Shown here piece by piece: positions 1 through 11,292 of a DNA stretch of 64,000 nucleotides (its first letter is position 1; each line of letters begins with the position of its first letter). This stretch comes from Triatoma infestans (Eukaryota > Arthropoda > Insecta > Hemiptera > Reduviidae): NCBI GenBank assembly GCA_011037195.1, contig JAAEAF010002689.1, positions 1 to 64,000 of the forward strand, in the 5' to 3' direction. The notes below the pieces were generated by a model. The model did not search any database. It saw nothing but the letters and a program-made list of their open reading frames with translations, and was not told where the DNA came from. Made by a program: the position numbers and the translations under genes.

Positions 1-94
1 AGGGGTAATGTGACTGGGGTGAGAGGTGGGAGAGGGGGACGGCCGCCATCTTGTGCAAAAAAAGTGGCCTAGAACCCGTCTTTCTTATCTACTC

Positions 95-305
95 CACTGT
101 AATACTGGCGTGCATTTCTTCAGCTATCAGTTCAACATAATAGGCCTGTTGTCCTGAATGAACGCGTTAATGCGAGATTCGATGGAGGAAGTTGCAACTT
201 CAACCGGTCGCCCACTTCGTTTCTCATAATAGACACTTACACGGCCACTGTTTAAACTGTTGTAAACGTTCTAATAGTTCAAACAATTATTCCCGTACAC
301 TTTCG
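95..305 (-). pseudogene. mariner transposase N-terminal fragment
   Basis: On the minus strand this block matches 6849-7070 base for base over most of its length. That second copy lies inside a mariner-like element with readable inverted ends. The minus-strand peptide resembles the DNA-binding half of a mariner transposase, including a stretch like VATSS and a tail like AEE(V/M)HAS. No terminal repeats or catalytic motifs remain, so it is an immobile relic. Assignment rests on the similarity to the better copy at 6409-7292; the exact edges are approximate. Confidence 0.65.
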
Positions 306-1050
306 ATCTGTCTGTAAAGCAGGCCGAAAATCATAATATTTATTTTTAAATTTTGGTGGTTATTGTGGTGTTTCCTCTTTTTAATGCATTGCCACGTTCT
401 TGAGGATACTTGCAGAGAATAAAGACCATGGAGAGCGAGGCGCAAAACCCCAACCCATTACTTTTCTATTCGCAAATTACAAATTATATTCGCTCTGTAT
501 GTAATAGCTCCTTAGTTGGACCCCGAACTTCGCGTTGACCTCTTCATCATGTGGGCTTTTGTATATGGTATTGTATAAAATCTCTTTCTCCTTAATCAGA
601 GTGAGTTGTTTACTGATTCTATAAAGAGGCTCTGCAAAGGACTGGCTCGGAAGGTGCTTGAGAATAACCTAATTCCTTCATTATAAATTCTGCCCAATAA
701 TAAATTTCAGGTGGGACTTGCGCGCAGAACTATGAACTGAGACTCCATGTACTAACGGGTGTTGATAAAAATACCTTTTATGATTTCCCGCTCCGTACCC
801 TATTTGTAACTTCCAAGAAATATCAAGATATCGAGGATCCTTCTTGCTTTTTTACAAGTGCAATCTATAAAAACCTGCCAGACCTAGTTTAGCATGTAGA
901 ATGAGGCCCAGATAACGGACATTTATACTGAATCGGCCGATCATCCAATAACAAATTGGGAGAATTGCAATTGTACGGGGTGCACCGCTGGTAGAGCCGG
1001 CTCTGCTTGCTAAGGTCACTCCCTGATGATGTAGATGTATTCGAATTTTA
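306..1050. other. unassigned AT-rich sequence
   Basis: No frame with recognisable protein similarity and no terminal repeats are visible. The last ~100 bases lie just beyond the 3' tail of the LINE fragment to the right and may include its flank. Confidence 0.4.
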
Positions 1051-1750
1051 AAGAATTATTATTATTATCATCATTAAACCGGGTGCCTGGTGGCAAGGGA
1101 CCTAAGCCTATATGGCTTTTGTCTCCCCGATGCCTCCCATTCAGTCTACAATATCCCAAGATATCCTTTAACTCAAACTCGCCCAGGCAATCCTGTGAGA
1201 GTGTACCCTCTCAAATACGCGAAACCTAGTTCCAGCGAAAGGGGGACACTGACATAAACAGTGATACACCGTTTCTCTGACTCCGCCATCGGAATTCTGA
1301 CAAATGGGACTAGACGTCCTCCCTATGTTAAACAAGTGACTAGACACCCAAGTGTGTCCAGTCACTACCCCCACCAAGCTCCTCAGACCAGTCCTACTAA
1401 GGGACAGGAGGTAATCCAAAACTCCCTGCTTTTATAAACTTCCTTTTATAAATCATTTATCTTGGAAGCACCCCTGCGTGTCCCCCCAGCATTTCTCGAA
1501 GACTCTCGTCTCCTAAAGTCTAATCTGTTTATCACGAAACCTCTTAGTGACGGCAAGGGATGGTCATGACCACAAAATGATAATGATGTCCCTCCCTAGC
1601 CAACTGATCCGCCCTCTATTGTCCTCTATTCCCTCATGTCCGGGTATCCAGTAGTGGACGCACCTTACCCCTCCGAGCCAAGGCATTAAGTCTTCCCCTA
1701 TTTTAAAGAAAATAGAACTTTTTTTGAGAAAATCATGAAAAACCAATCAA
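1051..1750 (-). pseudogene. LINE (jockey-like) RNase H and C-terminal fragment
   Basis: Minus-strand translation in two frames gives the end of an RNase H domain (WIPGHEGIEDN, about 1640) and then a C-terminal tail with HLFNIGRTSSPIC and ETVYHCLCQCPPFAG (about 1200-1350). The same order, RNase H then a Cys/His tail, is known for jockey-clade non-LTR retrotransposons. Frameshifts and stops separate the pieces. The low-coordinate end carries an AAT-type microsatellite tail on the minus strand (1052-1078), consistent with a LINE 3' end. The 5' part, including reverse transcriptase, is absent. Confidence 0.7.
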
Positions 1751-2676
1751 ATTCAGTCAGTAAATTTGCATCCTACTAAACTATCTTCATTTAGTTTTTT
1801 GATCCTATATGATATATAAACTAAGATCCTATACGACTAATTGCTTACTGCGATTTTTCGTTTTTTGGTTACTTGTAGGCATACACACACGCCCGGCCAC
1901 ACATATACAAGAACACCTTCTTTTTTTGTTTTGTTTTGAAGGGAGACCCTTTAAAACATGCATTTCCAATGAATAGTCAATATCGAAAATTGGATACGAT
2001 CCCAATTTTATCGACGACAATAAGCATCGATGGAGCGTCAACAAAAAAACAAAATCACACACTTTAATCTAAATTGACCAAAACTAACAGTTAGGAATCT
2101 ACACATAACCCTAAATTTTAATGCATTTTAAAAGCTGTTTATACAGCGCAGAAACACAGAGCCACAAAATATTGTAAGTACATAAAAAAACAAATTGAAT
2201 TAAATCTTCTTTTTCCAAAACGGTGGCATTCTCGTATAACATATGACTCGATCTACAAGAGGCAATGTTAAACTTCACAAAATTTATTGCACGAATATAT
2301 TTTCCCTACACACATATATGTATATATACGTGTATATCTATGGCATGTACGTGGTGATTTAATGAAGTGAACTTAATTAAATGCTTCGCGGACACTATGT
2401 ATTTTGCATTTCCCTTAGTATTCTCATACATTTCCTCTTTACTATCGCATAAGAATTCATCATTGTTTACAACTGTGAATGATTTATGACATTTCTCCCT
2501 AAATATGAAAATAAAGGTGTAATTAGATTGGTTCATTAATACCATACATTAAACATTCATATGGATGCAAACATACAATTAAGAAAACAAAATTATACCA
2601 AAAGCCCACTCGAATTTCTCTCCATCAATTCTCCAAGTTACAATTAATAATTTTTCGTAAAGTTAATATTTTCAAA
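1751..2676. other. unassigned sequence
   Basis: Low-complexity AT-rich DNA. The short open frames have no recognisable domain and no element termini are visible. Confidence 0.35.
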
Positions 2677-2689
2677 AAATTAAATGTCA
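2677..2689. repeat. target-site duplication, left, Penelope copy P1
   Basis: AAATTAAATGTCA is repeated exactly at 4399-4411 and brackets the Penelope-like copy, fixing its limits at 2690-4398. Confidence 0.85.
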
Positions 2690-2760
2690 TGTGGTGTTTG
2701 GTTCCGCAGAGCTGGAAAGCATCAGAGACATTTTCCGTGGTAGCCTGCTTCATTTTGTGG

Positions 2761-2800
2761 TCATCGACGGGTTTCGGGCTTTCGCCCATCTTCAGGATGC
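2761..2800 (-). ncRNA. hammerhead-ribozyme-like motif in P1 arm
   Basis: On the minus strand the order is GCAUC, CUGAAGA, an extra U, GGGC-GAAA-GCCC (helix II with a GAAA loop), GAAA, ACCCGUC, GAUGA. This fits the type I hammerhead arrangement: helix I CAUC/GAUG, core CUGANGA, core GAAA and a UC cleavage site. Helix III is minimal (A-U, C-G). The extra base after CUGANGA departs from the simplest consensus. Hammerheads are known in terminal repeats of Penelope-like elements. Activity is not shown. Confidence 0.6.
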
Positions 2801-3427
2801 GTTTTCCAGACAGTGTGCCAACACAGACTCGTACAGAGACTTAGTTTCACACTAACTGAGGTGTATTTTTAAATACTAAACTCTTAAACTAGGTAAAGGG
2901 ATGTGGCCAGATGGGTGGGAAAACACGTGTTTGGGTTGTTAAAGGGCAAATTTTTTTCTTACAGTGGACACAACACGTGGGGGTCTAATCTTTAAACTCT
3001 GTTGTTGGAGGGAGACTTACTTTACAATTAACTAACCAAAATATAAAGAATATAAGAAATACACAAAATAAATTTAAATAAAATTAAACAACGATTAAAC
3101 TAACATTTAAAATTCATTCATTCGTTTAAAACTGAACGATTTTTTATATAATTAAATTAAGTTTTTCCAGTTCCAAAGAATTAAGAAATTCCAGTCATTC
3201 TTTCACTTTTTCACGCAACCCTCACATCCTCGCAAGCATGTATACCTAATTATGTTTTCTTATATAATTAAGTTTTTTATTATGTATCCCACAAACCATG
3301 TCACATCATCACTCACATACATCATCCAAATACGCACCTTTTTTTTTTTTTTTTAAATATATATATATCTAAACTAGTAAAGTTATATGTACATAGTAGA
3401 TTTAAAACTAAACCTAACCTTAAAATC

Positions 3428-4365
3428 TATTTAAGAACTATTTGTTGCGTGTGTAATTGTGTTTCTGTTGCTATTGTGGGAAGAGTGTTCTGAATAATGG
3501 TTCGCTAGCAAATTTTGTCTGTTCATTTATTAAGTTTTGTGTTTTTCGTTTATATATTTCGAGTTGTTCTACTATGTCAAGTCGTCGTCCTTTGTGGCCA
3601 GAGTGTATTAGTTTCATCGTGTTCGTTATGTCATCGGGTTTGTGTTTGTTAGTTTTTAGGTGATTGGCGTAATTTCAGTCAACTTTGTTGTATTTGTATG
3701 ATCTGATGTGTTCGGTAAATCGTTCCTTGATTTTTCTGCCGGTCTGCCCCACGTAAATGTTGTCACAGTCCGGGCACTTCAACTCGTAGACCCCACTGCT
3801 GTCATACACGTCAGTGAACTCGGTACGAGTGCGGAGTTTTTTGCCTAATTTGTTGTTTGTCCGGAGGATGTCTTAATGCCCAGTTTTTTGAAAAAAATTG
3901 TGAGTTTGTACGTGTGGCTTCCAATATATGTGAATGTGGCGAATTTGTCTGCTGTTTTTTTGTCAGTCCTATTTCGGTGGTGTGGTTCGTTTTTGAGGAG
4001 TTTATTAACGATGTTTGTATTGTACCCATTGTTTTCAGCTATTTTGTAGATTGTCTGCAATTCTTGTGTGGGGTTCGCGGGTGTGAGGGGTGTGTATTTA
4101 AGTCTGTTCGTTAGGTGTCTAAGTGCTGCTAGTTTGTGTTGGGTGGGTGGTTGGAATTGTGCGGTATGATAGCATCCGATGTAGTTGCTTTTCTGTATAT
4201 TCCGTACTCTATTTTATGGTCGGTTCTTGTGAGTTTCATGTCCAAGAAGTTGAGGGTGTTGTTCGTTTCTTTTTCGTATGTGAATTTTATTTTCTTGTTT
4301 ATGTTGTTAAGGTAATGTACTATTTTGTCTACGTCTATGTCGTTTTGTGGTCGATGACCTCAAAA
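3428..4365 (-). pseudogene. Penelope-like RT C-terminus plus GIY-YIG endonuclease remnant
   Basis: Reading the minus strand from 4365 down, the first part contains NTLNFLDMKLTRTDHKIEYG, which resembles the late RT region of Penelope-like elements (FLD motif). It then runs through a linker (TYIGSHTYKLTIFFKKLGIK, around 3880-3940) into a nuclease domain. The GIY-YIG signature appears as SSGVYELKCPDCDNIYVGQT at about 3750-3810, followed by GRKIKERFTEHIR. The paired cysteines before the YVG motif are characteristic of Penelope GIY-YIG domains. The RT core motifs are missing upstream. The pieces lie in more than one frame, with frameshifts near 4145 and 3850, and an in-frame TGA at 3675-3677 interrupts the nuclease. 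The frame ends at 3428-3430. Known role of the intact family: target cleavage and reverse transcription of its own RNA. Confidence 0.88.
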
Positions 4366-4411
4366 TGAAGCAGGCTACCACGGAAAATGTCTCTGATGAA
4401 ATTAAATGTCA

Positions 4412-5196
4412 ATTTATATGGAATGTAACCTTCATTTTCTCCGATAAAATTTTATTTAATAAACGTTCGTAAACAATTATTCATTAATCAATGATTACAT
4501 TGATGATTGTAAATATTTTCTTGCGTTATAAATAATTGACACCCAATCTTTCAGAAACTAGTAGTTAATTTTAATCAGAAAATAAAGAAACAAAAGTCTA
4601 TATTCCATGTAAGCAGCCCAGTCATATAAAGCATTCAGTAGTAGAAACCCTCTGGAATCAAAAGATTACTGTACCATACGCTGAATGTTAGCACACGGAA
4701 CATAAAATTTATGGTCTATAAATGGAAGCGTACTCTATACTTCTCGTACAGTTGACGTCTGAAGATTCACATATGACTTTTATAGATTTCTAGAATATAT
4801 ATATATATATATATATATACATTTCTATTTATTGTTTTTCTTTTTCGTTCACAGCTTTACTTGGACTTTTATGACAACGGAATTTATGATTAAAGATTTG
4901 AATCAAGTTATGATCACATTCAGAGTTTTTAATTGACTTGTATTTATTTCTTTATTGGATACATTCTTATTGATGGTTTTGCAGAAAATTGGATTGAACT
5001 TAATGGCTGTGTTCTCCTGTATGAACAGATTTATAAACGATTTGAAGAGAAAACTACTTGCAATGTAAATTTGGACAGTTCAGGTTTATGTTTTTGCATT
5101 ATCTATATGGTTATTTTACGATGGATATAGAGTATAGAATTTTTATCTGCTAATAAAACTTTTCTCAAACAAATTAAACGGATTCTGTAGGAATTA
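4412..5196. other. unassigned AT-rich sequence with a TA microsatellite
   Basis: No gene or element ends are recognised. A (TA)n run occupies roughly 4795-4820. Confidence 0.4.
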
Positions 5197-5212
5197 AACC
5201 TTTTTTCATTCA

Positions 5213-5930
5213 TCACAGATATTTTCCATGATAACCTGCTTCTTTGTGTGGTCCATCGACCGGTTTCAGGCGTTCGCCCATCATCAGGATGCATTTTTCC
5301 CAAACAGAGTGGTAACATAGATTTGCACAGAGAAAATTTAGTTTATACACTGACAGGTCATTAAAAGTTTTTGTTAAATGCCTAACAAGGTCAAGAGGGG
5401 GAGAGGGATGGTTCCTGAGTGGGAAAAAAACACATGTTTAGGTCTTTAAAGGGCACATTTTTCTTTAAACATGGAAACATCCAACACGTGGGGGTTCTAT
5501 ATCTTAAACTAGGTTGTATTGAGGGAGATTTGCTTTACAATTAATTATCGATACTATCTTACTATTATTGATTTATTTATTTATAACAGCGCGAAATAGC
5601 AATGTGTCAGCCGTGGGCTGCTGAGAAATAATCACTGACAAGAAATAACAAATTACGAGTTGAATGATCTAAGATAGTAAAGATAAATAAATAATATTTT
5701 GTTAAACAAAATAATCAAAAATTAAATATACAAATAAAACAAAAATTAACAAAATGTACAAATAAAAAAATCAATCAGTCAATATAAGCAGGTTGTTTGA
5801 TGGCACTAATATATATCGCATTTCACCCTTCAACATTCACACACGCTATCCAGTCGATGACCACAAAATGAAGCAGGCTATCACGGAAAATATCTCCGAT
5901 GCTTTCCAGCTCTGCGGAACCAACCACAAC
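5213..5930 (-). mobile_element. Penelope-like element P2, non-coding
   Basis: A 16-bp exact duplication (AACCTTTTTTCATTCA) at 5197-5212 and 5931-5946 brackets this copy. The left arm (5213-5300) carries the minus-oriented Penelope terminal sequence. The right arm (5850-5930) carries the opposite orientation, ending in the CAGCTCTGCGGAACC tract seen at P1's left end. The interval 5333-5540 matches P1's non-coding terminal region (AACACGTGGGGGT shared). The middle, 5560-5790, is AT-rich with TTTA repeats and might be a separate small insertion. No RT or nuclease sequence is present. Confidence 0.82.
5254..5292 (-). ncRNA. hammerhead-ribozyme-like motif in P2 arm
   Basis: The minus strand reads GCAUC, CUGAUGA, U, GGGC-GAAC-GCCU, GAAA, CCGGUC, GAUGG. 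The core CUGAUGA and GAAA are canonical. Helix I is CAUC/GAUG, helix II is GGGC/GCCU, and helix III is the self-complementary ACCGGU, which would favour a dimeric hammerhead. This is one of the best-preserved copies in the window. Function is inferred from family knowledge. Confidence 0.68.
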
Positions 5931-5946
5931 AACCTTTTTTCATTCA

Positions 5947-6406
5947 AGCTGGTCTTCTTCTCCTTTTTTTCTTATACTTGCTAATATAAGGGGGAGGTTT
6001 ACATTCCTGTGATGTTTTCGCATTTAGTTTACACCTAAAATACATGTCCTGGAGACCTGACCCTCATATCGTTTTTCTCACCACTTTCTCTCCGATCGGA
6101 GAGTTTTTGCTACCTGTAAATCAAGCCTACTTCCTAGAATCGGATGTTTTGTCATCATCTATCCACTCGTCCTTGATCTTTTCCATTCAACAGCATAGCT
6201 GTCGATATCTGCCAACAAGTCTTCTTCTCGAGATTGATGGTTCATTGCCATTCATCCATTACCTCCAATTTTATCTTAGACTGGTCACACCAACATAACA
6301 AAACTTTTATTTGAAACGTTTTTCTCAGAATGTTACTAAGGAAGGCATAAGTAACCATTGGCGTCACGGGACTAAACTAGGGAAAATGAAGACTTAATTA
6401 TTGTTT
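5947..6406. other. unassigned sequence
   Basis: An 84-codon open frame (6044-6298, +) has no recognisable domain and is flanked on both sides by mobile-element insertions. A scrap resembling element C (CTTTTATTTGAAACGTTTTTCTC) occurs near 6304-6330. No further assignment is possible. Confidence 0.3.
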
Positions 6407-6408
6407 TA

Positions 6409-7292
6409 CCAGGGTCATTCAATAAGTAACGAGACAAATCGGTGTAGCTCAAAAACGATTTATTTAATGAATACAAAACTTTGGGTACATTTCAACATAG
6501 TCCCCAGCAACATTTATACATGTGCCATCGTTATTCTAATTTGTACATGCCTCTTGCTTAAAATTCTTTGGGTTGATCCCAATGCCACTTTTGCATCTGA
6601 TTTTTAACTTCTTCATTGGATTTAAAATGTTTCCCACGTAGAGCCTCTTTAAGGGGTCCAATCATACGGAAGTACGATGAGGCAAGGTCGGAGCTGTAGG
6701 GGGGATGTCCCACGGCACTTTTTGAAGTTTCTTGAGTTAACTATACCGTGTGTGGGCGCGCGTTGTCATAAAGCGAAATCACGCCTTTAGTCAAGAGTCC
6801 ACGAAGCTTCGTTCTAATGGCAGGCCTTACTTTGTTTGTGAGCATGTCACTGTAATACTGGCGTGCACTTCTTCAGCTATCAGTTCAACAGCAATACGCC
6901 TGTTGTCTTGAATTAATGCGTTAATCGAGATTCGTGGGAGGAAGTTGCAACTTCAAACGGTCGTCCATTTTGTTGCTCGTCACAGACATTTACACGACCA
7001 CTTTTAAACTGTTCTACCCATTTGTAAACGTTCGAACAGTTCAAACAATTATTCCCATACACTTTCAACATTCTTTCGTGGATTTCACTACATTGGATAA
7101 CTTATGCAACTAAAAACTAATCACTGAGCGTTTTTCTTCCGAGATGATACTATGCTTACCAAATACACTCGAACAGCTGATGAGAAACCCAGTACAAGGA
7201 TGCCAACTTGACGCACTGAAAATAATGTATTGATTAAAAAAACCGTTTCTGAGCTACAGCTATTTGTCTCGTTACATATTGAATGACTCATG
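6409..7292 (-). mobile_element. mariner-like element M1, 884 bp, internally deleted
   Basis: TA dinucleotides at 6407-6408 and 7293-7294 flank inverted ends that share GTCATTCAAT and GTAACGAGACAAAT, then GTAGCTCA and AAACG. On the minus strand the transposase pieces appear in order: an N-terminal DNA-binding part (about 7060-6850), then a jump to the catalytic half containing LTKGVISLYDNARPHT (second catalytic Asp, near 6760) and PLKEALRGKHFKSNEEVKN (near 6620). The middle of the gene, including the first catalytic Asp, is missing, and stops interrupt the rest. It is a non-autonomous relic of a full ~1.3-kb mariner. Confidence 0.85.
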
Positions 7293-7294
7293 TA

Positions 7295-8910
7295 AGATAT
7301 TTACTTACATATAAATATTGTTTATTTTTAGCTTAATTTTTATTTTGAGAAAAAGCTTTTCCTAATTTAGGAATTTGATAGCTTTAATGGTAAAGTAATT
7401 TTGTTTTATATATCTTGACTGCAAGTATAAGTGAGCTACTATATACTGCTAAAGAAATAATATTGAACTTTGAGACATGTCTAGAGAAACACATTGATGG
7501 ATTACACTTTCATCTAACAAATAGGACGTGAATATATACTATCCGAATATATAGCTTAATGGACACCCTGGTTATATTATATGTAGTCAACAAGGGAATA
7601 CCATTAATATAATATCAATAGTGGGATATGATGAAAACTGTATACAATATACAATAAAGTACAATGACAAAATATTGTATATTATTATAATAAACTAACA
7701 ATATTGTCATTCAAGAATTAGCCATATTTCAATTTTTTTTTATAGTAATTGTTTATATTTATAATTTGCTTTTCGTTTTTATGTATTTAAATTAGCTTTA
7801 TTTACCGGCAAGTTACCGATTTTTTTTTTTAAAGCATCTTTGTTTTTCTGTGGCTTAATATACACCGATTGTTTAAAACTATCGTTGCTAAGTCTCGTAA
7901 GCATTAAAAATTATGTTTAGTCTCCAGAAGGAGCCCACAGCGAATCACGAAAGCATTCGGCTAAGTTAGGTGCCGACGAGGGATGAGGGGAATTCAAGAT
8001 AACTTAGAGGTCGATAGATTGCCAAATGTAGGAGCATTCCAGCCATTTTTGTTCGTACTGAATCTTTTTGTGATATCTCAGACAAAACTGCGGTGAAGTT
8101 ATAAAGTACTGGCTTACAAGGAAGCATACCTTCTACTGTAGGTGCCTTGCGAAGCAGAGGCTGGAGATCCAATAAGCTACCATACATTGTGTTACTTACC
8201 CTAACTTATCTCCATTACTATACAGGATTAATAAAATTAAAAAATGACCGTTTTTATATTTAAAAATAATAATAATAATAATTTTTTGTTGCTTCTTTTT
8301 ATGAATGTTGGAATCTTCATCGTGTTGACCGTTGTATGTCATCTTTCTGCCAGCTGTTGGATCCCTCGCTGATATAATTCTTTGGGTTTGGAATCAAATA
8401 ACTCCTACACTCTAGTTTATCATTTTAGTGAAGTTGTTAAATATTCTTTCACAAAGAAAGTGCCATTCACCGAAACAAATGGTAGTCGCATAAAGCTTAA
8501 GTTAAGCTGTAGGTTGAGTGCAAAAGAAATTCAATCATATCTTCCAAGTACAAGCACTAGATTCTTTCTTTAAATATTTGTAATACCTTGGTCTTTTGGG
8601 TTTCCACGGCAGTTGCCATGAAAAGCATTTAGATTTTCGTGTTGAGACCGCGTCAGTAGTTTGTTACACAAGCGATCTTTTGTCCATATTGCAATGAACT
8701 TCTTCATGGTAGTGTCACCTAAAAGCAAGAAACAGAACCTACTTCCCACCATTATCTCTGTACATAGGAAAAAGGCGCTGTTGCTTTGGCATTCAAGGCA
8801 ACATTATTCTGAACAAGGTCATTGCAATATGGGGTGAAACTTTGGTTTATAACAAACCATTCACGCGGGTCTCAATCCGAAAACCTAAAAGTTTTTCTTA
8901 CAAACTGCCA
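7295..8910. other. unassigned intergenic sequence
   Basis: AT-rich DNA with no element termini seen. The minus-strand frame 7966-8187 (73 codons) has balanced composition (MYGSLLDLQPLLRKAPTVEG at its start) but I recognise no family and see no splice or promoter support. It could be a decayed exon or chance. An (AAT)n run lies at 8266-8281. Confidence 0.3.
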
Positions 8911-8914
8911 CAAG

Positions 8915-9680
8915 TGTAATGACATAGCAATGTCAAAGCCTTCACAAAATATAACAAAAGGAAAGAATAATTTATAACTAGTGGCCCCACAGCCGGCCGC
9001 TCCCTTTTCAATACAAAGGCATCAAAGACAAGCACCGATAAAGCCCTGTCTATTGAACAGAAGCCACCTGGTCCTTGAAAGTCGCCGATGGGGGACCAAA
9101 TCTGGCCACTGACCTGAATCACTGGTCGCCGACCTAACCAAGGTCGCACAAGGTCGCACGCTACTAGAGATGTCTTAGTGTGAGAACGTACTAACACACT
9201 TGACAGTGTGTGAGTAAGACTAATATAAACTTCGCCCACTGGAAGAGGGGATCATTATATCATTCATCATTATATCACATCATTATATCAGTATCATTTT
9301 ACAGCAGCAGTTATACTTGAGTTCCGAGCGCATCCCTATACAAGGTTTCACTTATAATTATTTTCATAGTTGTGCATATTAGTTTGTTTATTATAATCAT
9401 TTTATATTATTTGTTATTTAACTCTTAAAATTATTTATTTACTTTTATCAAATCATATTAATTGTAGTTACCATTAGGCTCATTCAAATTATTGTTAAAA
9501 TATATTCTATTTTTATAAATTCAGTGTTAGTAATTCAAGCCATAACTCTCTAAACTAACTTCCGCCTAATAAATCCCTCTTCAAGACATCTAACTTCATA
9601 CCTCAGGAATCACGACAATTGAATCCACTACATCTGGTATCACGGTGGGATCCGATCATTCGATAATTGATTCCACTACA
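8915..9680 (+). mobile_element. solo LTR A1 (family A), 766 bp
   Basis: The unit starts TGTAATGACATAG, ends CCACTACA, and is flanked by exact 4-bp duplications CAAG (8911-8914, 9681-9684). It matches copies A2, A3 and A4. A TATA-like TATACAAGG at 9337 and AATAAA at 9568-9573 are placed as expected for LTR transcription initiation and polyadenylation. No gag-pol sequence lies on either side, so this is a solo LTR left by recombination. Confidence 0.85.
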
Positions 9681-9684
9681 CAAG

Positions 9685-11136
9685 CAATTATTCTTAATAT
9701 AAAATTATAAACCCCTAGTATTTTTGTCAAATTTTGCACAATGTAAAAGCGTACTTTCGCATGCATTGTATAAAGTTTTGTGTTTAATAAATTAATAAGT
9801 ACATAAATTAAAATTACATATTACTATGTGTACAGCCATTTGCACTACAAATTCCACGCTGCATTATTGTATCTCGTTTGAAGTGAAGCAATCACAAAGT
9901 ATGATAAATAGAATGTGCCATGCATTATACAATAATATTAGGTAGCATTGTGTTAATTAAATGATTTGAATAGGTTTCAGTCTTATTGGCCCCATTTTCG
10001 TAATTAAGTGCAGGAATTTTCAATAGTAATATAGTTGATTGTATTGTTAATACTAGTATACGGGTTTGTTCAATGTGGTAGGTATGGTAGGAAGATTTAA
10101 TTTACTATAAGTGAAACAAAAGGAAAAAAGTCCTCCTTTTAGGCAGAAATGTTAGTAGTGGGGGGGCGGTGTGGTAACAAAGTAATTGGTGGAACGGTTC
10201 GTCCAGCCAGATAAGGAGCATTCTACCCCAAACCAAAACCTAGATCTTCTTTTCTTACCTATTGATTGTACCCAATTGTAAAAGTTTATCTGTGAACGTC
10301 CATTCTACTACCACTGGAACAATATCTAGGCTCTTTGTGCTATATACCATACTTATCTCTCGCTGCCTTGCCATCTTGCAAATTACACCTCTGTTAACTT
10401 GTATACCTCTTATTCTCTCTTACAATACTTTTCTTTATTATACCCTCTAATACAATGTAAAAAAAACAAAAAAAAAAAAAAAACCTGCATTTAAGTTAAA
10501 AATTTACAATATTATTAAATTTTTGAAGCCTCCATTTTATCTGCTACACCTTGCCTTATGATTCTGAAAATTACATTGCCTGCAAGTTTTAGTATGTTTG
10601 TGTTTAGATTTGGTAATATTTAACTTTTAATGAAGAAAGTTCTCAATAAAGTTAAGTTGAACAACGCGATCCCAAATTGGTTACACAAGTTGATTGATAA
10701 CTAAACCTACTCAATTATGGATATCGATTTCCAATAGATATTGTATTGTAATAATTTTTTTTTTTTTTATATTATACATTTTTTTCGAGAATAAATTCTT
10801 TATTTTGATACCAAGGAAAGTTGTGTATACATTGTAAACAAGAATTTAATAAACTTGAAAGCTTTTTACTCAAGCGTTTAAACATTATCTTACTTTCACA
10901 AATTGGTGGGGATTATTATTACATTTTAAGGCTGATTTTTTTTGTTCCATTCTGAGAAATGGGATGTTGAATAATTAATTAGGATTTAGTCACAATAAAA
11001 CTTATCAATTCATTGTATTATTTTTAATTTTTATATTCTAGAAACATTTTTACCAACGTACATCATCTTTAGTTTAATTAAAAATTATTTTAAACAAGGT
11101 AGAAGATTAAATGACCATGTTTAGTTGTTATATTTT
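9685..11136. other. unassigned AT-rich sequence
   Basis: Poly-A and poly-T runs are present (10460-10485, 10749-10770). No recognisable coding frames or element ends. Confidence 0.4.
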
Positions 11137-11292
11137 ATTGCATTCGTGTCAAAAGTTTCGATATCGAATTTTCACCGGAAATATCGTTTTGAGGTCCCAC
11201 GAGTCCTAAAAAGTGGTTTTTTAGCAAATGGACTTTGTGTGTATATGTGTATAGCAATGGCTCAAAAACGAATAACAGTAGAAAGTGGGTAG
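11137..11292 (-). repeat. element C fragment, 3' end
   Basis: The block shows TTTCGATATCGAATTTTCACCGG through CTCAAAAACGAATAACAG, the 3'-terminal third of element C in reverse orientation. It stops abruptly at the LINE junction near 11292, where both sequences share AAAGT, a possible microhomology join. Confidence 0.8.

Larger units (their letters stand above)
2690..4398 (-). mobile_element. Penelope-like element P1, 5'-truncated, with inverted arms
   Basis: A 13-bp exact target duplication brackets the copy. The left arm (2717-2766) and right arm (4351-4398) are inverted copies of each other over about 48 bases with one mismatch, each containing the CAGAGACATTTTCC and GCCTGCTTCATTTTG motifs. 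Coding sequence on the minus strand (3428-4365) encodes the end of a reverse transcriptase and a GIY-YIG domain. Inverted repeats at the truncated side and coding for RT plus GIY-YIG are typical of Penelope-like elements. The stretch 2826-3020 is a non-coding terminal region shared with copy P2. The copy is dead: frameshifts near 4145 and 3850 and a stop at 3675-3677. Confidence 0.88.

Noticed and set aside
6044..6298. 84-codon plus-strand frame as a host exon
   Set aside because: No recognised domain, no coding bias that I can judge by eye, and it is flanked by mobile DNA; kept as unassigned.
8898..9239. 113-codon minus-strand frame as a gene
   Set aside because: It lies almost wholly inside solo LTR A1, antisense to it, and has no known domain.
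8915..9680. Full LTR retrotransposon around LTR A1
   Set aside because: No gag, protease, RT or integrase coding in either direction and exact duplications abut the single LTR.
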